From Anaerolineales bacterium (lineage in GTDB: Bacteria; Chloroflexota; Anaerolineae; Anaerolineales; Villigracilaceae): DNA of 64,000 bases. The translations under genes and the position numbers were made by a program. Of this stretch, positions 42,597 through 51,848 are shown one piece after another (position 1 is the first letter of the stretch; each line of letters begins with the position of its first letter). The notes under the pieces are model-generated. The model was not told where the DNA came from. It saw only the letters and a list, made by a program, of their open reading frames with translations, and ran no database searches. The DNA lies in the NCBI GenBank assembly GCA_014860745.1, contig JACZJC010000076.1:1-64000 (forward strand). The letters run 5' to 3'.

Positions 42597-43178
42597 CTAG
42601 GATTTCTTTGCTTCGTGATACTGTTGCCGTAAACCATCCCAAGGTATTGGAGCTTCATTCAGATGGCCAAAGTCCTCTCTCTGCGCCCGCTCAAGTTGAC
42701 GAGAGATTTCGATTTGCTGTTTCCGCCAGACAGGATTCTGCCATACATCGGTTTTTTTCACCTGCGCCTGGGATGTAATCAATAGGCTACGTCCAAACTG
42801 AATCATTAGAATTACAAATCCAACTCCAAAGCAAAAGGCTACAAATACACCCGCGCCTACCCATAAATAACTAGATAATCGAGCCAATTCCAATTCTTGG
42901 GCAGCTTTTTGTTCCTGGAACTGTAATTCTTTTACGGCTTGTTCCTGTTGGGCAAGAAGCTGCTGATTTACTGATAGTTGATAGGCTTCAAGATCAATAG
43001 CATTTTTCTGAGCCTGCAATTCGTTTTGCTGCTTAATAGCTTCTGCTTTAGCGCTATTGGTGATGAAGTTTGTTATATCAGAACCAGTAAGTACCAAGCC
43101 AACTAGGATGCCAATAGCTACTAAAATCAGGATTACTTTGGCTAATCCTTCAAAAGGGGAATTATTGGGTGGAAACAT
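42597..43178 (-). CDS. Two-helix membrane protein with a coiled coil
   Basis: 193 residues. A first membrane helix (11-32) is followed by a long coiled coil rich in Gln and Glu (40-100), a second helix (about 104-130) and a basic cytosolic tail with WQNPVWRKQQIEISRQL. AAAGGAGG lies 8 bases before the ATG. It follows the AT-rich kinase/receiver operon on the same strand but sits 219 bases away beyond a terminator, so it has its own promoter. Its TM-coil-TM layout suggests a membrane scaffold. No family was recognised. Confidence 0.6.
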   Translation of the reverse strand: MFPPNNSPFEGLAKVILILVAIGILVGLVLTGSDITNFITNSAKAEAIKQQNELQAQKNAIDLEAYQLSVNQQLLAQQEQAVKELQFQEQKAAQELELARLSSYLWVGAGVFVAFCFGVGFVILMIQFGRSLLITSQAQVKKTDVWQNPVWRKQQIEISRQLERAQREDFGHLNEAPIPWDGLRQQYHEAKKS

Positions 43179-43267
43179 GGTGTGCCTCCTTTACAAATAT
43201 TCGATACCCGGAATAACTCTTGCACATACTTGATGGTGTTCTTTGTTTCAGTTGCATCATACTTCAA

Positions 43268-43296
43268 CAAAAAGCCGACCATGTGATGGTCAGCTT
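43268..43296 (-). terminator. Terminator of the kinase/receiver operon
   Basis: On the minus strand AGCTGACCAT and ATGGTCGGCT form a hairpin followed by TTTTTG, about 100 bases after the last receiver gene. Confidence 0.75.
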
Positions 43297-43397
43297 CCAA
43301 TTAAGTTCCATACTATCAGTAAATTCTCTATAGATACTCACCTCTCTGTGACATTTTGCATCTCAACATAACAAAGTATTGACAACAATATTACATG

Positions 43398-45365
43398 CTA
43401 CTCTTCTAGCTCCCCACTCGCTTGTAAGCGATATCCTCTTTCCCGTACCGTGAGAATATAACGAGGGCGTTTCGGGTCAGGTTCAATCTCTTCTCGCAGA
43501 CGGCGGATTTCTTGCCGAATACGTTGATTCTGGCTGAAATCCGCGGCATCGTATTTTTCGCTATAGGCGTTTTCCACAATTGTACGATTGCTCACCGCCT
43601 GCCCTTCACGCTCATAGAGGCAACGGAGGAGTTTCAGACGCAACCCCGTCAAAGTAGTGACTCGGTGTTCTCCAATCCAGACTCTCCCATCCTCTTCCAG
43701 ACGTAAGCGCCCCTCGGGTTGGGAGGTGTCTGTCACAGTACCTAATCGTTTTGCCAACATGGCCGCTCCGAGCAGTAAATGGGCGCCTCGCTGGTTATCC
43801 ACTTGGGTTGATAAGACTCCTGGGTCATAGCGGGCTATCGCTCCAACTGTCCAAGCGAGCAGGCCAGCGTAATATGGCAACGGGTCTGATCCTGTTTCTA
43901 TGCTTGCCTGCCGTCGAATTTGTTCGATTAATTCAATGTTCATGCGAAGTTCAGGAATAACATTCCCTTGATCCAGTTTTTCATCAAGTTGGGCTGATTT
44001 CACAAGACATTCTTCAAACTCCAGACAAGCAAGCAAATCTGGTGCTTGGTTGCTATCAAAGCGGATAATTGCTTCTAGACATACATAATCCCACCATTGG
44101 GGTGCCTGATTGGCGTGCAAGAAATCAGTTAACCATGTTCGCCGTTCCGAATCTACCAACACATTGTCTGCTGTAAGTATGCCTGGTGAGACTCGACAAA
44201 CCACTGGCGCATCATATTGAACTAACGGAGCATATACTATCGCAAGAGGATCAGGAAAGGACTGTGCTGCTTGGTGAGGAAAATTAAAGATTATTTGGTC
44301 TTTATTACGCTTGACTTCTATAGCGCCAAGTGTGCGCACTGACTGTATCAGTGATTCTACACGCTGCTCAACATTGACGCGAGGCAAACTCTCCTCATTC
44401 AGGTCTACCCACTGACGGTAAATAGACATCAGATCGTCCGATCCTTGCACCATTTGGCCATGTGAATGCCAAGCCTTAAGAACATTTCCCAACATATTCG
44501 TGAAAGCTGCTTTGAGTGGTTCTTTTTTGCCCAATTGTAGGAGATCATGTAAGGTCTGCACTGTTTCAATATTTGCTCCAGGCAAACCGTAAAGAAGAGC
44601 ACTAAAATTCATTGTTTCTGAATAGTCTCGCAATTGGGTTCCTTGAGCTACCTCTGGGGTCAGCTTTTCCATTTGCAACTTTTCCAATGTCAACAATTTC
44701 CGATCCCCACAAATCAGGATACGGAGGTCAGTTACGCCATCATGAGACAGAGTCATAACTGGCAGGGAAAACCGCTGACGATTGTGCCAAAGTAATCGAC
44801 CAAATCGGATCAACTTGAATTTATAGAAAAGCTGACGAACTAGATCTTCCAATTCACTCGCCCTGTGTATCAGGATGTCAATTGACAAATCAGGCTGCAT
44901 CAGATTGACTAGGTGGGGAAAGGATAAGGGTTCTCGCGGATCCCATTGAATACCAAGATCCCAATTGATGCGTACAAATTGGGCGAAGGCGTCGTCCACT
45001 GCATCAATCATTGCCTGATACTCGTCTTTTTTGGAAATGAAATTCACCGCTGGTGGCAAGCCTTCAAGCACAGGTCCAAGAGCTTCCTTTACTGCCTCTA
45101 CAGTGGGATAGCTGGTCAGAATAATTTTAGGAATTGAACGATAAGCTGGGTCTTTGGCCAGGGTCAAGCCGGATACATCCTTCTCATCGTCATCATTCTG
45201 CATACGTATATCAAGTATGGCGAGATGAAAATATGCTTCGGTTAGCAATCGTTTTGCTTCTATAAAGGTGAAAGCTTTCTGTACCCGATATCCTTGTTTC
45301 TCTAAAAATTCAGCTCGAGTAATCAGAAAATCAGGAGTATTATCGGCAAAAAGGATTTGTTTCAT
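43398..45365 (-). CDS. Receiver / kinase-like pseudo-enzyme / winged-helix regulator
   Basis: 655 residues in three parts. Residues 1-128 are a receiver (Asp8, phosphoacceptor Asp52, Thr84, Lys112) with an acidic NDDDEKD insertion after Asp52. Residues about 165-435 look like an aminoglycoside-phosphotransferase/kinase fold: ILTADNVLVDSERRTWLTDF aligns with the HGDxxxxNILVD...WxIDF catalytic and metal loops, and WWDYVCLE follows. The HGD histidine and Asp appear as Pro and Ile, so catalysis is probably lost. Residues 555-648 are an OmpR/PhoB-type DNA-binding winged helix (LRCLYEREGQAV, RIRQEIRRLREEIE, TVRERGYRL). It starts 7 bases after the membrane receiver and ends the operon. Confidence 0.8.
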   Translation of the reverse strand: MKQILFADNTPDFLITRAEFLEKQGYRVQKAFTFIEAKRLLTEAYFHLAILDIRMQNDDDEKDVSGLTLAKDPAYRSIPKIILTSYPTVEAVKEALGPVLEGLPPAVNFISKKDEYQAMIDAVDDAFAQFVRINWDLGIQWDPREPLSFPHLVNLMQPDLSIDILIHRASELEDLVRQLFYKFKLIRFGRLLWHNRQRFSLPVMTLSHDGVTDLRILICGDRKLLTLEKLQMEKLTPEVAQGTQLRDYSETMNFSALLYGLPGANIETVQTLHDLLQLGKKEPLKAAFTNMLGNVLKAWHSHGQMVQGSDDLMSIYRQWVDLNEESLPRVNVEQRVESLIQSVRTLGAIEVKRNKDQIIFNFPHQAAQSFPDPLAIVYAPLVQYDAPVVCRVSPGILTADNVLVDSERRTWLTDFLHANQAPQWWDYVCLEAIIRFDSNQAPDLLACLEFEECLVKSAQLDEKLDQGNVIPELRMNIELIEQIRRQASIETGSDPLPYYAGLLAWTVGAIARYDPGVLSTQVDNQRGAHLLLGAAMLAKRLGTVTDTSQPEGRLRLEEDGRVWIGEHRVTTLTGLRLKLLRCLYEREGQAVSNRTIVENAYSEKYDAADFSQNQRIRQEIRRLREEIEPDPKRPRYILTVRERGYRLQASGELEE

Positions 45366-45372
45366 ATTCTGC

Positions 45373-46224
45373 TCAATCGCTTTCTGACGGAGTAACTGTC
45401 AATGCTTTTGAATTATGTTGCGCTTTATGATCCCGGAACCCAAACCAATATATTCTTGCTGTTTCTATGACTTTCTCTTTGCTCGTTTCGCGTCTCTCCG
45501 ATGACGTGATTTCATCACATGATGCCAGGAGATTCTCGAAACGTCTTGTCTGCAAGGATTCGGTATGATATTGATCCATTCGCTTGTTGGCAACATCTAC
45601 TCGTTTAAAAAATAAATAGCTCACGGCCTCAGTAACAACACCACCTATTGCACTTACAATGCCAATTGCTTGAATTCCCCACAATGTCAAGGCAGTTCCC
45701 ACAAAGATAATAATAATCCCCATAACAGCGACACTTAGGGATGCCCAATAATTCATTCGGGATTGTTGACGGGCATCAAGATAATCTGTTTTAAGCTGAT
45801 CGGTGATCTCATCCATGGTTTTTTGTAACCAAACACTGCCAAACTCCAAAGCTCTTTGGACTGCACGCAACATGGCCTCTGGGCCTTCCTGTTTGGCAAT
45901 AAAATCAACAGCAGCAGGTAATCCCTCCAGTTGAGGTCTCAGTATATTGCGTACATATTCATAGCTCGGGAATTGTGTCATCATAATCTTCGGCAGCGTT
46001 GGGGTACCTTCTTTTGCAAGGATTAAGCCGCTGGTATCTTTCTCATCGTCATCATCTTCAAGGCGAATATCGATAATCGCAAGATCAATGTTCCCGAATT
46101 CAAGTGCTCTTCTAGCTTCTTCGAGATTTAGAGCAGGTACAACTCGGTACCCCTGTTTTTCTAAGTACTCGCGACGGGTATTTAAAAAATCCTTGTCGTT
46201 ATCTGCAAAAAGAATGGTTATCAT
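45373..46224 (-). CDS. Receiver fused to a two-helix membrane domain (TRADD-N-associated 2TM-like)
   Basis: 283 residues. Residues 1-128 are a receiver paralogous to that of the next gene (Asp8, Asp52, Lys111 and the same DDDDEKD insertion). After a linker, two membrane helices (about 160-181 and 185-206) and the flanking VVTEAVSYLFFKRVDVANKRMDQYH match, from memory, the two-helix domain that accompanies TRADD-N-like modules in predicted cyanobacterial conflict systems. The C-terminus is charged. TAGGAGATA precedes the ATG. A phosphorylation-responsive membrane protein of this type is not one I know as characterised. Confidence 0.7.
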   Translation of the reverse strand: MITILFADNDKDFLNTRREYLEKQGYRVVPALNLEEARRALEFGNIDLAIIDIRLEDDDDEKDTSGLILAKEGTPTLPKIMMTQFPSYEYVRNILRPQLEGLPAAVDFIAKQEGPEAMLRAVQRALEFGSVWLQKTMDEITDQLKTDYLDARQQSRMNYWASLSVAVMGIIIIFVGTALTLWGIQAIGIVSAIGGVVTEAVSYLFFKRVDVANKRMDQYHTESLQTRRFENLLASCDEITSSERRETSKEKVIETARIYWFGFRDHKAQHNSKALTVTPSESD

Positions 46225-46242
46225 AAAGTATCTCCTAAACTT

Positions 46243-46623
46243 TTATTGATGCCTAGATGGTGATTTCTTGGCTAGGGCATCTTTCAATATTGAAGCATAC
46301 TCTCGTTCGCTCAATGACTTTTTTATATAGTCTATAACTCCAGCTTGCAAGGCCTCGCGAGCTCGTCGCCAAGTGGGCGAGGCAGTAAGGACGAGAATGC
46401 GTGCTTGTGGTTGCTGGGCATGTATTCGGGAGACTAGGAGTATCTCGTTGTCAATATAGCTTGTATCTACTATGATTACATCATACTCTTGCTGAAGGAT
46501 TTGTTGCATGGCATTCTTTTCTGGCAGCACCAATAACTCACCAAGATGCATCAGCGTATTCTCCAGATTTGTAAACGAAGGGGTATTCTCTCGATACCCA
46601 ATCAATAAAATATTAATTTGCAC
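46243..46623 (-). CDS. Stand-alone receiver with a degenerate acidic pocket
   Basis: 126 residues. The CheY fold is clear: VIIVDTSYID holds the phosphoacceptor Asp53, ILVLTAS the conserved Thr80 and DYIKKSL Lys101. The acidic pair that binds magnesium is missing, since the first strand reads LLIGYREN. It may be phosphorylated poorly or act as a phosphorylation-independent adaptor. The start is GTG with AAGGAG upstream. It lies 20 bases after the giant kinase and 18 bases before the membrane receiver. Confidence 0.8.
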   Translation of the reverse strand: MQINILLIGYRENTPSFTNLENTLMHLGELLVLPEKNAMQQILQQEYDVIIVDTSYIDNEILLVSRIHAQQPQARILVLTASPTWRRAREALQAGVIDYIKKSLSEREYASILKDALAKKSPSRHQ

Positions 46624-46643
46624 GGGTGTAATGCTCCTTGACG

Positions 46644-49600
46644 TTAAACTTCAAGCGGAAGCCGGATAAACATTGTAGTACCTGCCAAGCTAGTGGAAAA
46701 TATCCCGATTTCCCCACCATAAACTTGCACAATAACTTGTGCCATCAAGAGACCTACGCCCAACCCATGAGAACCTTGTGGCTTTTTGATTGGATTCAAG
46801 AAGAGTTCTGGAATTTCTTCCTTTGGGATACCTTTCCCGTTATCGTGTATGAATATCTCAACTTGGTTACCCTTCCGGCAAGTCTCAATAACAATCTGTT
46901 TCTGACCTGAATTAACCTCAACATAAACGGCATTATCTATCAAGATATCCAGAGCCCGGCGTAACCATTCTGAACTAACCCGAACAGTCAAACTATTATC
47001 AAGTTTCAGGTCTAATCGGAGTACACTTAATTTGTAAGGCTCGTTCTCCCAAAGCTGCTTAACTCGTTCTTGAATCAAACTATTAAGGGATATAGAATCA
47101 ACACCTTCTTCTGAAGAAAGTGGTGGGGTAATCGGTTTCTCCTCAATTTGGCGAGCCAAACGTTGGATCATAGACAGCCGTTCAAGAATATGTGAATAAC
47201 CAGTTGGTAGTGTTGCCTTTGTCAAGTCTGCACGGAGGTGATCAATTTGTTCTACTATTGTGCGTGCATGCTTATCACTTGAGTGACGCCAAGCACTACT
47301 TGCCATCCCCATCCAAGCCAACGCAGTGCGAGAGCCTACTATGCCTTTTGTCTGTTCCAACTCTTTGTACTGCCGAGCATTTTCGATGGCGTTGGACAGT
47401 TGGTCGGCTAAGATTTGAAGTATATCCTTATCCGCTTCTGTGAATGCGCCTGCCTTGATACTTTGAACATCCAACACACCAATGACTCGGTCATGCACAG
47501 TAAGAGGAAGCGCCATCTCAGAACGAGTATTCGGTAGATAAGGGTTATTAAAGAACTCAGAATCCTCACCAACATTGAGGGCTATTCGAGGCTTCCCGCT
47601 CTGCGCTACAAAGCCAACAATACCGACATTAACTTCCAGTTTATATCCTTGTTTAAGCATATTTTGGCCATCCTCAGACGAGGCTGCTTGAAGAACTGCA
47701 TACTGACCTTTAGTATCTAGTAGAAAGATTCCGGCATGATAGAAGGCGAAACGCTCAGAGATTAGTCGTACAGTTGAATTGAGAAGCTCTCCGATATTAA
47801 GAGTGGCAGTAGCATCACGAGCTACTTTGGATGCTGTATCTAGTTGTAGGGCACGATACTCGATCTCGGTGAATAAACGAGCCTTTTCAAGAACGATAGC
47901 CGCCTGTGCAGCTAGTGCCTCCAACGCACGCTGATCTTCTTCGTCGAACACCATATAATCTTGATGTTCAACATTGATAACCCCAATGACTCTATTGCCA
48001 ATTATGATTGGCACAGCCAACTCAGAATGGGTTTGGGGATTCCCCCCAATATAATCCGAATCTCTTGTCACATCATCTACTAATTGAGATTGCTTTGTCC
48101 TAACTGCTCGGCCGGTAACGCCATTTTTTTTGTCTTTTTCTAAGCTAATTTCACCCGCTTGTGCTTGCAGTTGAGGTAACCACTTCTGTGGGTAAGCAGC
48201 TTTGATACTCAGTTTGTTTTCCTCTACAATTGCAAGATCGCTGAAAGTTGCTTGTTCGCCAACACGACCAGTGAAAAGCCATGCTTGCTCTGCAATACGA
48301 TTCAGAATTTCATCAAGGGCCAAGGTGCTGGAAAAGGCCTCACTAGCCTCGTAAAAGGTTTGTAAATATGCCGTTCTTTTAGCTATCTCATCATGCAACT
48401 GAGCAGCGCGAATCGCCACAGCAGCTTGGTGAGCAAATAACTCAATGTCGTCAACCTCCTCGCCAACAAATCGATGAAGTGTGCGGTAGTTCACAAACAA
48501 GACTCCAACTCGTTGTTCTGCTACAAGTAATGGGATTGCAACACATGAGGCGATGTGTTCGTCTTTGGCAAAACGACGATCTCGAAAGAGTGGATCTCGT
48601 TTGATATTGTCAACAATATAAGGCTTATCATTCTGTAACATTCTATAAACAATCGAGTCTTGAAGTACTTTTCCTGCTCTGGAAGCAGCTTCAATATTAT
48701 AGACATCTACTATGGTAGGTGGATGTTCCAATCTACCTGAAAATTGGTTGTAAACATATAGAAGGACCGCATCACAAAATAGCACACTCTTCAAACCTTC
48801 TACGACAGTTTTTAATGTCTGCTGTAGGTTGTTTAGCACGCTCGCTTTGGCAATTATTCTAGTGGTGTTATGTACCCTATTTACCTGCTGTAATAATCTC
48901 GCTTTCTTCAAGGCAAGAGCTGCATGATAAGCAAAAGCTTCGAGGGTTGATTTGTCTGCTTCTTCAAATTGCTGTGGGTACTGGTAATTTATATACAATA
49001 TACCAAGGGTCTCGCCGCCCGTTTTCAAGGCAATTCCTTGATAGGATTGCACACCTAATTTTTTCCGAAACCCACCAGACGAAATATTTAAATGGGAATA
49101 GTTCGTGGCACTATTTACATCAGTTACTTGTAAGTAACTTTGTTCGATCAGAATAGAAGCGACCCCATCCGGACCAGGTTCATCTTCTCTTAATTTTTCC
49201 AGTAAATCTGGAGCGATTCCTTCCGCCACCAGTTCTGAAGGAATAAACACCCCTCGATCGTTATCATAGGGCCAAAGAACGGTCGTGTTCGCTTGTAAAA
49301 CTTCGCGCGCACTTTGTACAATTTGTTTCAAAACTTCTTGGACATCATCAACGCCGGCTAATTTTTGTGCTGCTAGGTGGAGATGTTTCAATTCTTTCAT
49401 CCGCCGATCATTGTCATAGGCAATTGCAACTTGATTTACATAAAAATTCAGAGCATTCACTTCTGGGGGGAAGAATTGATGTGGTTTTTCGAAAAATATC
49501 CACATTGCACCGATAACTTGGCCTCTCAAAAGAAGGGGAAAACAACCTGCAGCTCCAATACCTTCTTTACTCATCTGTTGATAAAGAGATGCTGTCTCCT

Positions 49601-51587
49601 TGTGTGTGTCATTGATAAGAATGGGTTCATTGTTTATCAACATAGAAGTACTAAATGTACTCCTGCGATTTTCATCGATTGTCAGGCGTTCAGGCTGACC
49701 TTCTTTATTTGTTAAAATGATATTCGCCCATTTTGCACCAACTGCAACGCATGCTCTTTCAATAATATCTTTTAGAATATCCTGTGGTTCTTGTAAAGAT
49801 AAGATGCTACTGCTAGCGTCATATAGAGACTTTAGATACTGGTCTTGTGTAATAGCCCAAAATGCGCTGCTCAATTGACCACGCAGGGTCTCATAAACCA
49901 TCCCATCCTTTGGTCCTGCCTCAAATATAGCGATTCCCAATTGATTATTATCGAAATAGAGAGGCTTTACAATCCAAATGTATGAGCCTCCCTGTGGAAT
50001 AACATTCTTGGGTACTAATTGACGAGATGAAAAATGTTGCTCACCGAGTTTTGATTCGATATGCCCATCCTTATATGCCATGACCAGTCGCCTCTGTTCA
50101 AGTGGCGTTGCGGGATTCTCATATAAAGAAATGTAACAGCTAGAAATTTTCAATCGTTGCAGCCCATCTGTTAAGATAGTTATCAACTCATCCACATTTG
50201 AGATAGTAACCAAAGCCTGATTAATTTCACTCAATATCACGTACCATTGTTCCGACTGCAATCTGCGATATCCTTCTGCTCTTCGGGTTCTTTCGGTAAT
50301 CATTACCCGGCCTTGTTGAAAGATATCCTCAATAAAAAATAATTTTTGATCTTCACTGATGTGGGGCAATATATTCCGGCGGATTAAGGAAATAACCTCC
50401 TGCCACAAAGACACATCACCATCTGTCAGTGTCACCTGACGCAGAATTGTATCTAGGGCTGCCAAGAAGGTGCCTGTTCGCTCTCCTATTAACTCGGTAT
50501 AAAAAGCATTTAATAATTGTTGTACCTGGTCAGGAATGGTATCGGTAGAGAGATTTGGTATCTTTTCCCGAATCTCAACTAAAATCCTTTCACGGCTTGC
50601 AGCGAGGGCAGTCTTAATTGTTGTACCTGCTTTTGTTATCAACCCTGTTTTGGCTCGTTCAACTGCTGGATCCAAACACCCACATGACTCTCGGATTTTC
50701 ACCTCTGTAGACAGTTTTTTTTTCTCTAGAAATTTTTCTTTACCTAATAAAGCAAACAACATATCTGTTGCTTGCTTACCTTGTTGATATGCTGGATAGT
50801 GCACTGTGGTAAGTGATGGTGTAACGTCTCTTGCCCCATCTATATTATCGAATCCTACTATCGCTAACTTCCCAGGTATATCTATGTTACGTTGTTGAAG
50901 AGCTTGAAAGGCACCAAGCGCCATATTATCATTTGCTGCTACCAGAACATCAAGTTTCGCTTTTTGCACATCTAGCAGAGTGTCAACCGCAGATACCCCC
51001 GAAGGCAACATAAAATCACCGAATACAACAAGGTTTTCGTCGAACGGAATGCCTTGTTCAGCCAACACATTTTTGTAGATCCGATATCTTTGTTCTGCAT
51101 CTGGATTGTCTTTCGGTCCACGAATAAACCCAATACGACGGTGTCTATGATGCTGAATTAGATGGGAAAGCAGTTCACGCATACCCTTCTCGTTATCTAC
51201 TATTATGGATGGGATATTTTGTAGCGACATGACAGTCGTTACGATTGGTAAAGGGCTGAATTGCTCGACAAAATTCCTAAATTCCTCTCGGTTTATAAAA
51301 CTCCCCAGAGTCCCGCTAATAATCAAACCATCGACATTATTTATACTTGCAAGATTATAAACACTGTTTTGTAAGCTCTCGAATTCGTTTAGATGTGAAT
51401 CGCTGAGTGTTCCACCCGCAAAGCAGAGCAAGTTGGCACCTCGTTCCTGAACTGCACCAGCCACACCAGACAATACTTCAGCTTGATATCCGCCCTTGCC
51501 CACAGCAGTCTCAAGTAATAGGCCAATTGTTGGATGTTGTTTCGATCGACCGATTGGTTTTCTTACTTCAACGAATTCATTTTTCAT
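46644..51587 (-). CDS. LacI-type sensor / multi-GAF / histidine kinase
   Basis: 1647 residues with no signal peptide or membrane helix. Residues about 15-305 are a LacI/GalR-type sugar-binding fold (SGVAGAVQERGANLL, GLIISGTL, IGFIRGP, ANDNMALGAFQAL, IVGFDNIDGARDVTPSLTTV) lacking the helix-turn-helix, and end in ESCGC (300-304). A helical region follows, then about six GAF domains (445-585, 590-725, 735-897, 905-1063, 1078-1235, 1248-1405). WRHSSDKH holds the likely phosphohistidine His1435, then come LIDNAV (Asn1552), HDNGKG and GLGVGL of the ATPase. It heads the operon of three receivers; CAAGG precedes the ATG. Confidence 0.85.
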   Translation of the reverse strand: MKNEFVEVRKPIGRSKQHPTIGLLLETAVGKGGYQAEVLSGVAGAVQERGANLLCFAGGTLSDSHLNEFESLQNSVYNLASINNVDGLIISGTLGSFINREEFRNFVEQFSPLPIVTTVMSLQNIPSIIVDNEKGMRELLSHLIQHHRHRRIGFIRGPKDNPDAEQRYRIYKNVLAEQGIPFDENLVVFGDFMLPSGVSAVDTLLDVQKAKLDVLVAANDNMALGAFQALQQRNIDIPGKLAIVGFDNIDGARDVTPSLTTVHYPAYQQGKQATDMLFALLGKEKFLEKKKLSTEVKIRESCGCLDPAVERAKTGLITKAGTTIKTALAASRERILVEIREKIPNLSTDTIPDQVQQLLNAFYTELIGERTGTFLAALDTILRQVTLTDGDVSLWQEVISLIRRNILPHISEDQKLFFIEDIFQQGRVMITERTRRAEGYRRLQSEQWYVILSEINQALVTISNVDELITILTDGLQRLKISSCYISLYENPATPLEQRRLVMAYKDGHIESKLGEQHFSSRQLVPKNVIPQGGSYIWIVKPLYFDNNQLGIAIFEAGPKDGMVYETLRGQLSSAFWAITQDQYLKSLYDASSSILSLQEPQDILKDIIERACVAVGAKWANIILTNKEGQPERLTIDENRRSTFSTSMLINNEPILINDTHKETASLYQQMSKEGIGAAGCFPLLLRGQVIGAMWIFFEKPHQFFPPEVNALNFYVNQVAIAYDNDRRMKELKHLHLAAQKLAGVDDVQEVLKQIVQSAREVLQANTTVLWPYDNDRGVFIPSELVAEGIAPDLLEKLREDEPGPDGVASILIEQSYLQVTDVNSATNYSHLNISSGGFRKKLGVQSYQGIALKTGGETLGILYINYQYPQQFEEADKSTLEAFAYHAALALKKARLLQQVNRVHNTTRIIAKASVLNNLQQTLKTVVEGLKSVLFCDAVLLYVYNQFSGRLEHPPTIVDVYNIEAASRAGKVLQDSIVYRMLQNDKPYIVDNIKRDPLFRDRRFAKDEHIASCVAIPLLVAEQRVGVLFVNYRTLHRFVGEEVDDIELFAHQAAVAIRAAQLHDEIAKRTAYLQTFYEASEAFSSTLALDEILNRIAEQAWLFTGRVGEQATFSDLAIVEENKLSIKAAYPQKWLPQLQAQAGEISLEKDKKNGVTGRAVRTKQSQLVDDVTRDSDYIGGNPQTHSELAVPIIIGNRVIGVINVEHQDYMVFDEEDQRALEALAAQAAIVLEKARLFTEIEYRALQLDTASKVARDATATLNIGELLNSTVRLISERFAFYHAGIFLLDTKGQYAVLQAASSEDGQNMLKQGYKLEVNVGIVGFVAQSGKPRIALNVGEDSEFFNNPYLPNTRSEMALPLTVHDRVIGVLDVQSIKAGAFTEADKDILQILADQLSNAIENARQYKELEQTKGIVGSRTALAWMGMASSAWRHSSDKHARTIVEQIDHLRADLTKATLPTGYSHILERLSMIQRLARQIEEKPITPPLSSEEGVDSISLNSLIQERVKQLWENEPYKLSVLRLDLKLDNSLTVRVSSEWLRRALDILIDNAVYVEVNSGQKQIVIETCRKGNQVEIFIHDNGKGIPKEEIPELFLNPIKKPQGSHGLGVGLLMAQVIVQVYGGEIGIFSTSLAGTTMFIRLPLEV

Positions 51588-51704
51588 TAGATAACCTTGA
51601 TGATTTGTTAGTTATTTTCATAAACTGAGACATGAAACTAAAAGTCAATAGGATAAGAAATATTTGTAATATACCACTTCAAAATCGCAGTTATGTTACA
51701 TCTG

Positions 51705-51722
51705 TGTGACGTTAAAGTCACA
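51705..51722. promoter_or_regulatory. Perfect TGTGAC-N6-GTCACA palindrome upstream of the kinase operon
   Basis: TGTGAC and GTCACA flank GTTAAA in the 261-base AT-rich gap upstream of the kinase gene, 118 bases before its ATG. The arms resemble a CRP/FNR half-site, but the central spacing is two bases longer. It may equally be the site of the winged-helix regulator encoded in the operon. The rest of the gap holds nothing I recognise. Confidence 0.5.
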
Positions 51723-51848
51723 AGCAATCTTAGACAGCAATATTGTCGAAGTGCAGGCATATTCAAAGCTCAATTTGGATGATTCTATACAAAGTTCAAT
51801 TATCTTAACCAGATCACTACCCCTTGGTCTCAAATTGTTCAGGCGGTT

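Noticed and set aside
51588-51848. Attachment site or transposase remnant at the right edge of the AT-rich locus
   Set aside because: No tRNA, integrase or direct repeat matching the left edge (42360-42596) was seen; transfer remains suggested only by composition and content.
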